Below, in pieces: positions 1 to 5,197 of a stretch of 7,698 bases of DNA. Position 1 is the stretch's first letter; each line of letters starts with the position of its first letter. Under the pieces are notes generated by a model that saw only the letters and a list, made by a program, of their open reading frames with translations, was not told the origin of the DNA and searched no databases. The position numbers and the translations under genes are program-made. Source of the DNA: Spirochaetaceae bacterium (GTDB lineage Bacteria; Spirochaetota; Spirochaetia; Treponematales; Breznakiellaceae); assembly GCA_031284295.1 (NCBI GenBank), contig JAITAE010000026.1, positions 1 to 7,698 on the forward strand, written 5' to 3'.

Positions 1-312
1 GCGCTTCGTAAAACATTAGGGCTGAATAAAAGCAAATTCGCGGAAAAACTAGGGCTGACTCACTCAGCCATATCGTTAATAGAATCCGGCAAGAATACGC
101 TTACCAGCCAGAACATCAACCTGATATGCCTTACTTTCCAGGTGAACGAATCATGGCTGCGGACGGGAAACGGCCCGATTTTCAATGAAGAGGCGCCTGA
201 GGAACGTGAATTGCTCGACATATTCCGTAAACTCAAATCCCCCCTGCGTCAATCAATATTGAAAATCGCCTGCGATATTCTTGAAATTCAGGATAAGGCG
301 GCTGAGCTTTAG
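1..312 (+). CDS. XRE-family helix-turn-helix regulator, C-terminal part (5' end outside window)
   Basis: The reading frame is open from base 1 and ends at TAG 310-312, giving 103 residues. The first half is a Cro/C1-type DNA-binding domain: KSKFAEKLGLTHSAISLIE is the two-helix recognition unit, followed by SGKNTLT and NINLICLTFQVNESWLRTGNG, which closes the five-helix fold. The stretch ending in WLRTGNGPIF is typical of short phage- or toxin-antitoxin-like regulators. Such proteins usually begin about 8-12 residues before LRKTLGLN, so little is missing. The tail (residues 63-103) is charged and probably helical, perhaps for dimerisation. No catalytic domain is visible, so this is a DNA-binding protein of unknown target. 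It is separated from the fru locus by a palindrome-rich spacer and a convergent gene, so a role in fructose control is not supported. Confidence 0.88.
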   Translation, partial: ALRKTLGLNKSKFAEKLGLTHSAISLIESGKNTLTSQNINLICLTFQVNESWLRTGNGPIFNEEAPEERELLDIFRKLKSPLRQSILKIACDILEIQDKAAEL

Positions 313-351
313 TCGCGGCATATTCGCAGGCCCCGGATTGGGGGGTAGCGG

Positions 352-373
352 AATAACCGCTTGCGCGGTTATT
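352..373. repeat. Perfect hairpin, 9-bp arms
   Basis: AATAACCGC (352-360) and GCGGTTATT (365-373) are exact reverse complements around a TTGC loop. Only two further T follow the stem, so it is a poor intrinsic terminator for the gene ending at 312, though a weak one is possible. The left arm can pair instead with 413-422 (see the third repeat entry). Confidence 0.75.
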
Positions 374-422
374 TTCGGAGTTTGCGTTTAGCGCAAACTC
401 CACACGACAGATAAGCGGTTAT
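353..422. repeat. Outer 10-bp inverted repeat enclosing the second hairpin
   Basis: ATAACCGCTT (353-362) is the exact reverse complement of AAGCGGTTAT (413-422). This pairing shares its left arm with the hairpin at 352-373, so the two structures exclude each other. The hairpin at 377-401 can form inside either. Confidence 0.65.
377..401. repeat. Perfect hairpin, 10-bp arms
   Basis: GGAGTTTGCG (377-386) and CGCAAACTCC (392-401) are exact reverse complements around the loop TTTAG. The hairpin starts three bases after the preceding one, giving a tandem-palindrome arrangement like that of intergenic repeat families. Membership of such a family needs a genome search. Confidence 0.75.
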
Positions 423-530
423 GGAGCGAGGGCGCTAAAAACTTTTTCTAAGCAGCGGCCTGGTCCCGCGCCACAGCCTGCGGCATTTTTGCCTAAACGC
501 GCTCAACGTTTCGCGCGCCGTTGTCGGGCT

Positions 531-593
531 GGGGGCGCGGCGATGATGCGGCTATATGCCGCGAGCGGCATGGAAATAGCGCCCCCCTTTTTT
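531..593 (+). terminator. Candidate rho-independent terminator with a branched stem
   Basis: GGGGGCGC (531-538) pairs exactly with GCGCCCCC (579-586), and six T follow after one C (588-593). Inside the stem the segment 548-571 can form either GCGGC/GCCGC (548-552 with 558-562) or ATGCCGC/GCGGCAT (556-562 with 565-571). A GC stem followed by a T-run is oriented to stop rightward transcription. The only visible rightward gene before it ends at 312, some 220 bases upstream, so it ends either a long 3' region of that transcript or a small RNA. On the other strand no T-run follows the stem, so it does not look like a terminator for the regulator at 622-1398. Confidence 0.5.
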
Positions 594-621
594 GATAAAT
601 CAGCGTTGCCCTAAGTGTTTT

Positions 622-1398
622 TTAAGAAACTTCCGCTAAAAACAATTGCAGGCCGGCGCGGGTGAATTCGGTACAGTAAGTTTCATCCAGCCCATTGTCG
701 GTAATAATCGCGGCAAATGCCGAGAGCGGCGCGATACTGATCAAGGACGCGCTGCCGAATTTGCGTGAGTCGCACAGCAGATAGGCGGCGGAGGCGGACT
801 CAATGGCAGTCCGTTTCACCTGGGCTTCGGCGGGGACCGGAGTTGAAGGGCCAAAATCAAGGTTTACATTATTTGCCGCGATGAAGGCTTTATCGAAATG
901 CAGTCCCCGAATGGAAATCTCCGCTAGGGGACCAACACAAGAAATGACGCTATGACGCAATTCGCCGCCGGTAAGAATGACCCTGATGTCCGGCATATCT
1001 AGGAGTTCGGCCACCAGATTAATCGCGTTTGTAACCAGTGTCAAATCCCGTTTTGGCCCTTTTTTAATGAGCCGTGTCAGTTCCAGCGTTGTGGTACCCG
1101 CGTCAAGGTAAATGGTCTCCTGATTTTCGATGAGGCTGTACGCCCTTGCCGCTATCGCTTGCTTTTCCCGTTTCGCTTCATTGAGTTTATCGGCAACGGT
1201 TGATTCCCGAAAGGGCATAGCGACCGAAACCGCTCCGCCACGGGTCCTATGCAAAAGCCCCTGCCGGTCAAGAGCGGTAAGTATCTTACGCACGGTAACT
1301 ATCGAAACATCAAGAACGGCAGACAGTTCAGCCACCGTAACCGCCTGCTTTGTTTTGAGCAGATCCAGTATCATATTTTTTCGTTCAATGTTGAGCAT
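622..1398 (-). CDS. fruR: DeoR/GlpR-family transcriptional repressor, probable fructose operon regulator
   Basis: A 258-residue protein of normal length for the family. Residues 1-57 are the winged helix-turn-helix: ERKNMILDLLK, then VTVAELSAVLDVSIVTVRKIL and the wing LHRTRGGAV. The effector half resembles the sugar-phosphate-binding DeoR C-terminal domain: DAGTTT (99-104), TNAINLVAEL (123-132), TGGELR (143-148), VKRTAIESA (194-202) and CDSRKFG (209-215). In the recognition helix the family's usual TIRRDL reads TVRKIL, losing the common aspartate. The ATG at 1398 is chosen because it matches the family's N-terminus; an in-frame TTG at 1416 would add six residues. Neither has a clear ribosome site. 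The gene is divergent from a fructose PTS operon, so fructose control, probably with fructose 1-phosphate as effector, is inferred by context. Firmicute FruR proteins are of this family; proteobacterial FruR/Cra is LacI-type. Confidence 0.85.
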   Translation of the reverse strand: MLNIERKNMILDLLKTKQAVTVAELSAVLDVSIVTVRKILTALDRQGLLHRTRGGAVSVAMPFRESTVADKLNEAKREKQAIAARAYSLIENQETIYLDAGTTTLELTRLIKKGPKRDLTLVTNAINLVAELLDMPDIRVILTGGELRHSVISCVGPLAEISIRGLHFDKAFIAANNVNLDFGPSTPVPAEAQVKRTAIESASAAYLLCDSRKFGSASLISIAPLSAFAAIITDNGLDETYCTEFTRAGLQLFLAEVS

Positions 1399-1447
1399 AC
1401 CGTAACTATACGCCAAATCAAAACTTTTTGAAAGAAATGCGACTATT

Positions 1448-1510
1448 CCAAAACTCGCCTTCTACAAGTTAAAGAGGTAGTAGCCGGCCCCTGCGGCTGG
1501 GAGTTTTAGG
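1448..1510. other. Nested dyad in the divergent spacer
   Basis: AAAACTC (1450-1456) pairs with GAGTTTT (1501-1507), extendable by two C-G pairs past a bulged A. Inside it AGCCG/CGGCT (1482-1486 with 1494-1498) and CTAC/GTAG (1462-1465 with 1477-1480) can form, giving a three-way junction. If the leftward regulator is transcribed from above 1510, this would lie in its 5' leader. No T-run follows on either strand, so it is not a simple attenuator, and it matches no riboswitch I recognise. Confidence 0.3.
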
Positions 1511-1523
1511 TCAACCTCAATTT

Positions 1524-1554
1524 TTGCTAAAATTTCTATATGTTTCGATATAAT
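1524..1554 (+). promoter_or_regulatory. Candidate upstream promoter (perfect TATAAT, weak -35)
   Basis: TATAAT at 1549-1554 is a perfect -10 hexamer. The nearest -35-like hexamer is TTGCTA at 1524-1529, but the 19-base spacing is long. It could be a second, weaker start for the fru operon or an AT-rich coincidence, since the region is mostly A and T. Confidence 0.3.
1533..1552. promoter_or_regulatory. Operator candidate, upstream copy
   Basis: This 20-base element (TTTCTATATG followed by TTTCGATATA) is matched at 18 of 20 positions by the element at 1575-1594, whose start lies 42 bases away, close to four helical turns. Each copy is itself two TTTC-headed 10-base units. DeoR-family proteins such as AgaR are known to use operators built from repeated TTTC-type units, so binding by the divergent regulator is a reasonable inference. 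The element overlaps the TATAAT at 1549-1554. Confidence 0.55.
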
Positions 1555-1569
1555 TTCAAAAAATTACTA

Positions 1570-1598
1570 TTGACTTTCTATAAATTTCGATATACCAT
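1570..1598 (+). promoter_or_regulatory. Candidate main promoter of the fru operon
   Basis: TTGACT (1570-1575) is a 5/6 match to the -35 consensus and is followed after 17 bases by TACCAT (1593-1598), a 4/6 match to the -10. Transcription would start near 1605, leaving a leader of about 50 bases before fruB. The spacer between the hexamers is almost exactly filled by the second operator candidate, so a bound repressor would exclude RNA polymerase. Confidence 0.5.
1575..1594. promoter_or_regulatory. Operator candidate, downstream copy
   Basis: TTTCTATAAATTTCGATATA differs from the copy at 1533-1552 only at its ninth and tenth bases. It lies between the -35 and -10 hexamers of the candidate main promoter, the classic position for repression. 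Its two TTTC units, at 1575 and 1585, continue the helical phase of the upstream ones. Confidence 0.6.
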
Positions 1599-1643
1599 GA
1601 TTCAATGAACCTTAGCAGCCGCTACAGGTCAATATGATTTACC

Positions 1644-1650
1644 GGAGGAG
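1644..1650 (+). promoter_or_regulatory. Ribosome binding site that sets the fruB start
   Basis: GGAGGAG lies four bases before ATG 1655. An in-frame ATG at 1634 lies upstream of this site and is therefore unlikely to be used. ATGs at 1651 and 1659 are out of frame; the one at 1651 abuts the site and stops after three codons. Confidence 0.85.
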
Positions 1651-1654
1651 ATGT

Positions 1655-4165
1655 ATGAATGACGAAAATCGGGGACCTGAGCTGATAATGAAGCTTGGGA
1701 TGGCATTTTCCACAAAATCGGAAGTTATCCATGAGGTGTGCTCGCTTCTTTTTTCAGCGGGCTGTGTGGAGAAGGGGTATGAGCAGAGTATGTTAAAACG
1801 GGAAAAAGCCGCCAATACCTGGCTGGGGGCGGGACTGGCCATTCCCCATGGCGTCTTGGAAGACAAAGGTATGGTAAAACGGGACGGGCTGGTGGTTCTC
1901 CAGTCGCCGGCGGGGGTGGATTGGGGAAATGGTAACACCGCTACCCTCATTGTTGCCATTGCCGCCGCGGGAGATAGTCATATCTCCATCCTGCGGCAAA
2001 TGACCGGCCTTTTGCAGGATGAAAACAAAATGAACCGGCTCAGCAAAACCCGGGACGAATCGGAGTTAAAAGCGGCCTTCCTTAACAGGACGGAGGGGGA
2101 AGATGAGGCTTTGCCGGATTTTGCGCTTTCCCGGGAGTGGGTTTTGGATTATCCGGCAGGACTTCACGCGCGGCCCGGCTTGGTGTGGTCGGAAACCGCT
2201 AAGGAGTCGACCGCGGTTTTGCGGGTGCGCCATGACAAAAAAAGCGCCGACCCGAGAAAACTGGTTGCGCTCCTGCATTTGGGGCTTAAATCAGGGGATC
2301 GTCTCACGATTTCCGCCGATGGACCCGGCGCGGAAGAGGCGCTGGAACGGTTTATAAAAGTGATATGTTCCCTCAGCGCTCAGGAAAAAGAGCAGGCCGC
2401 AAAAGCCCAAATGATACAAAAGTCCATGACAAAAAACAGCGCGACACCCTCGTGGGCTGAAAATATCACGGTGGATTGTATTACCGGGATTGGCGCTTCA
2501 CCCGGATTTTGTTCCGGGAAAATTTTTTCTATTGATTCCCATGATATCGAGGTTCCCGATATTCCCATGAGCCTGGATCAGGGAGCCGCGCTTCTGGAAG
2601 AAGCGGCAGCCAAGGCAAAGCAGCAGCTTAAAGCGGTAATGGATGATACCGAAAGAAGGCTGGGCGCCGCCGATGCGGAAATATTCAAGGCGCACAGCGC
2701 CTTTCTTGAAGACCGGGACCTTATTGCCGCTTGCGCGGCACAGATAGTAAACGGTCACGGTCCGGCATGGTCGTGGAAAAACGCGGTGGAAGAATTGGCA
2801 AAAAGTTTTGAAATGATGGATAATCCGGTACTGGAGGCAAGGGCGGCGGATATTCGCGACGCGGGGCGCAGGGTTCTCGGTTTTCTCTTGCCGGAAGATG
2901 CCGCAGTCAAAAAGATACACAATCTGCCTGATGAAAAGGTAGTGATCCTGGCAAAGGATCTTTCACCCGCGGATATGGCGGAGATTGATCCTGATAAAAC
3001 AGCCGGTATAATTACGATTTTTGGCAGCCCAACATCTCACATGGCAATTCTGGCCCGTACCATGGGAATTCCCACCGTTGTTGCCTGTGATACAGGAATA
3101 CTGGCTATAGCGGAGGGCGAAACGGTTATCGTTGACGGCAGCGGCGGTTTTGTGTATTACCATCCTTCACCGGAAGCTTTGGAAGCCGCCGGTAAAGAAC
3201 AGGCCAAACGGGAACAACACCGGAAAGAGCAGATAAAGACACGTTCCTTACCGGCAAAAACCATTGACGGGCATACTATCGCTGTTTTTGCAAACATTAA
3301 CAACCCGGAACAAGCTCCCCTGGCGCTGGATATGGGGGCCGAAGGGGTCGGGTTGATGAGGACTGAATTTCTTTTCCTCGAACGGGGAACAAGTCCCAGC
3401 GAAGACGATCAGATGGAAGTTTATACCGCTATGGCGAAAGCTATGGATAACCGGGTTCTTATCATTCGCGCGCTGGATATAGGGGGCGATAAACAAATAG
3501 TACACCTTAATCTTGAAAAAGAAGACAATCCCTTCCTGGGAGTACGCGGGGCAAGGCTCCTTTTGCGGCGGCAAGATATTCTTCTTCCGCAGCTCAAGGC
3601 AATATACCGCTCGGCCAAAGAAAATAAGAATATCAAATTAATGTTCCCCATGATAACAAGCCTGGAAGAATTACGCCGCCTCCGGGACGTATGCGAACAG
3701 ATCCGTAAAGACCTTTCGGCTCCCAAAATTCCTTTGGGTATTATGATTGAAGTACCTGCCGCGGCGATTCTCGCGGGCGTTTTTGCCCGGGAAGCGGATT
3801 TCTTTTCTATCGGTACGAATGACCTTACCCAATACACTCTCGCTATGGACCGGCAAAATCCGGTATTAGCCCAGGAAACCGATGGTCTCCACCCGGCGGT
3901 GCTGACATTGATAAAAACAACCGTAGAAGGGGCAAAAAAGTATAATCGCCCCGTTGGAGTCTGCGGCGGTATCGCGGGGGATAAAACAGGGGCATTAGTT
4001 CTGGCCGGACTTGGAATAGACGAGCTTTCCATGACCCCAAGAGACATTCCTGAAATAAAAGAAATCATTCGGGCATACCAATACGGCAAGCTGACGGAGC
4101 TGGCAAAATGCGCCCTCTCGTCCGAATCACCATCCAAAGTACACTCGTTATTGGAGTCGCTATGA
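1655..4165 (+). CDS. fruB: Fructose-specific multiphosphoryl transfer protein (IIA-HPr-Enzyme I fusion)
   Basis: An 836-residue cytoplasmic phosphocarrier that moves phosphate from PEP to the fructose permease. Residues 1-144 are a fructose-type IIA domain with the phosphorylated histidine His65 in GAGLAIPHG. Residues about 155-240 are an HPr-like domain with His171 in AGLHARPG. Residues about 275-836 are a full Enzyme I: His462 in GSPTSHMAILAR, GVGLMRTEFLF (565-575), DIGGDKQ (608-614), IEVPAA (698-703), FFSIGTNDLTQYTLAMDR (716-733) and Cys770 in GVCGG. All active residues expected for the relay are present. At the place of HPr Ser46 (31 residues after the active histidine) there is Lys202, so HPr-kinase control is unlikely. 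The architecture matches the multiphosphoryl transfer proteins known from Rhodobacter capsulatus and Xanthomonas. The stop overlaps the next start (ATGA). Confidence 0.95.
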   Translation: MNDENRGPELIMKLGMAFSTKSEVIHEVCSLLFSAGCVEKGYEQSMLKREKAANTWLGAGLAIPHGVLEDKGMVKRDGLVVLQSPAGVDWGNGNTATLIVAIAAAGDSHISILRQMTGLLQDENKMNRLSKTRDESELKAAFLNRTEGEDEALPDFALSREWVLDYPAGLHARPGLVWSETAKESTAVLRVRHDKKSADPRKLVALLHLGLKSGDRLTISADGPGAEEALERFIKVICSLSAQEKEQAAKAQMIQKSMTKNSATPSWAENITVDCITGIGASPGFCSGKIFSIDSHDIEVPDIPMSLDQGAALLEEAAAKAKQQLKAVMDDTERRLGAADAEIFKAHSAFLEDRDLIAACAAQIVNGHGPAWSWKNAVEELAKSFEMMDNPVLEARAADIRDAGRRVLGFLLPEDAAVKKIHNLPDEKVVILAKDLSPADMAEIDPDKTAGIITIFGSPTSHMAILARTMGIPTVVACDTGILAIAEGETVIVDGSGGFVYYHPSPEALEAAGKEQAKREQHRKEQIKTRSLPAKTIDGHTIAVFANINNPEQAPLALDMGAEGVGLMRTEFLFLERGTSPSEDDQMEVYTAMAKAMDNRVLIIRALDIGGDKQIVHLNLEKEDNPFLGVRGARLLLRRQDILLPQLKAIYRSAKENKNIKLMFPMITSLEELRRLRDVCEQIRKDLSAPKIPLGIMIEVPAAAILAGVFAREADFFSIGTNDLTQYTLAMDRQNPVLAQETDGLHPAVLTLIKTTVEGAKKYNRPVGVCGGIAGDKTGALVLAGLGIDELSMTPRDIPEIKEIIRAYQYGKLTELAKCALSSESPSKVHSLLESL
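4153..4156 (+). promoter_or_regulatory. Ribosome binding site that sets the fruK start
   Basis: GGAG lies five bases before ATG 4162, within the end of fruB. This supports the ATGA overlap start over an in-frame ATG at 4108, whose extra 18 residues do not resemble the family's N-terminus. Confidence 0.75.
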
Positions 4166-5142
4166 AAATTGTTACTTTTACCTTAAATCCGGCGATTGAT
4201 CTTACCATAAAGCTGGAAAAATTAGTGCCGGGGGAAGTACACCGCGCCAAAACCTCGTCTACCCGCGCCGGCGGCAAGGGTATTAATGTAAGTACCAATA
4301 TTGCCGGGTACGGAATAGATAATGCGGCAAGCGGTTTCCTTGGTTCCGGCAATGCTGAAATATTTGAGCGTCATTTTTTAGACATGAACATAAGCGATGG
4401 CTTTGTCCGTGTCGAAGGAACAAACCGCACCAATATTAAGATTGTGGATACCGCTGGGACAACCGATGTGAACCTTAACGGTTTTTCGGTTTCCAAACAA
4501 AATCTGGAAAAACTGCTTTCTCAAGTGGATGCTTTTTTCTCCGGTGCAAACGGCATTGCGGTTTTATCCGGCAGTCTTCCTTCGGGATCTCCGCCTGACT
4601 TTTACGGGCCCCTCGTCAAAAAGCTTAAAAGTCTGGGATGTACCGTTTTTCTTGACGCTGATGGAACAGCTCTGGAAAGCGCCCTGTCCGCCGGCATTTT
4701 ACCCGATTGTATCAAGCCGAACATCAAGGAAATTTCAGAATGGGCGGAACGGCCGCTTGAGAAATATGAAGACATTATCGCCGTGGCGCGGTATCTGTTG
4801 GAAAGAGGATTAAAACTTGTGGTAGTGTCCATGGGCAGTGACGGCGCTCTGTTTATAAATCAGACACAAACTATTCATGCATGGGGACGAACGGAGTGTA
4901 TCGCGAGTACGGTAGGCGCCGGAGACGCCATGATGGCCGGTATTGTTTCCGCCTGGGCCGTGGATCCAACGGGTTGTAACGTTCAATCCGTCCAACTGGA
5001 ACATATCGCAAAAATTGCAACAGCCTTTGCGATAACATGGCTGGAAAACAGTGCGTGTACAGAGCCGTTTATCAAAGATAAGGGCGAATTTCGGAAAAGA
5101 ATTGAGAGCGCGGCGCATAAAGTTACGTTAGAAAGGATTTAA
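4162..5142 (+). CDS. fruK: 1-Phosphofructokinase
   Basis: A 326-residue PfkB/ribokinase-family kinase of the usual length. It phosphorylates fructose 1-phosphate, the product of the PTS permease, to fructose 1,6-bisphosphate with ATP. The N-terminus MKIVTFTLNPAIDLTI is typical of the FruK/LacC group. PfkB signature 1 is AGGKGINVS (36-44), LSGSLPSG (135-142) and KPNIKE (185-190) follow, and signature 2 is TVGAGDAMMAG (250-260) with the catalytic base Asp255. The start overlaps the fruB stop by four bases, pointing to translational coupling. Tagatose 6-phosphate kinase (LacC) is the closest alternative, but the position between fruB and fruA settles the fructose role. Confidence 0.94.
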   Translation: MKIVTFTLNPAIDLTIKLEKLVPGEVHRAKTSSTRAGGKGINVSTNIAGYGIDNAASGFLGSGNAEIFERHFLDMNISDGFVRVEGTNRTNIKIVDTAGTTDVNLNGFSVSKQNLEKLLSQVDAFFSGANGIAVLSGSLPSGSPPDFYGPLVKKLKSLGCTVFLDADGTALESALSAGILPDCIKPNIKEISEWAERPLEKYEDIIAVARYLLERGLKLVVVSMGSDGALFINQTQTIHAWGRTECIASTVGAGDAMMAGIVSAWAVDPTGCNVQSVQLEHIAKIATAFAITWLENSACTEPFIKDKGEFRKRIESAAHKVTLERI

Positions 5143-5162
5143 TGTTGTTCGTTGGAACGACA
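5143..5162 (+). other. Hairpin between fruK and fruA
   Basis: TGTTGTTC (5143-5150) pairs with GAACGACA (5155-5162), with one G-U pair, around the loop GTTG. It begins directly after the fruK stop. An A-rich run follows instead of T, so it is not an intrinsic terminator. It might protect or define mRNA ends and so adjust permease output relative to the upstream genes. Confidence 0.5.
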
Positions 5163-5187
5163 AAAAGCAAACAAATTGACAAATTAT

Positions 5188-5192
5188 GGAGG
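5188..5192 (+). promoter_or_regulatory. Ribosome binding site that sets the fruA start
   Basis: GGAGG lies five bases before ATG 5198. An in-frame ATG at 5186 overlaps the site itself and is therefore rejected as the start. Confidence 0.85.
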
Positions 5193-5197
5193 TAATT

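Larger units (their letters stand above)
313..621. other. Gene-free, palindrome-rich convergent spacer
   Basis: This 309-base stretch lies between the ends of two convergent genes and holds no convincing coding frame. It contains a short CCCC/GGGG hairpin (331-343), two adjacent perfect hairpins (352-373 and 377-401), a repeat of the first arm at 413-422, several small stems between 474 and 531, and a terminator-like structure ending in six T (531-593). The density of inverted repeats is far above that of the rest of the window. It could be a dispersed intergenic element, a structured 3' untranslated region of the upstream gene, or a small RNA. The sequence alone does not decide. Confidence 0.6.

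Noticed and set aside
531..593. The terminator-like stem as terminator of the leftward regulator gene
   Set aside because: On the minus strand the stem is preceded, not followed, by its T/A run, so it has the wrong polarity.
543..614. Small rightward open frame of 23 codons in the spacer
   Set aside because: There is no ribosome site before it, it overlaps the terminator stem, and its residues look like a chance reading of palindromic DNA.
1651..1662. Three-codon upstream open frame overlapping the fruB start
   Set aside because: Its ATG directly abuts the ribosome site with no spacing, so initiation there is unlikely.
3421..4137. A 238-codon open frame on the minus strand inside fruB
   Set aside because: It lies entirely opposite the well-conserved Enzyme I part of fruB, its translation resembles no family I know, and it has the serine- and arginine-rich look of an antisense shadow.
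5176..5181. Perfect -35 consensus TTGACA before fruA, suggesting an internal promoter
   Set aside because: At 16-18 base spacing the sequence is TATGCC-like or GC-containing with no acceptable -10, so the hexamer is probably chance in an A-rich gap.
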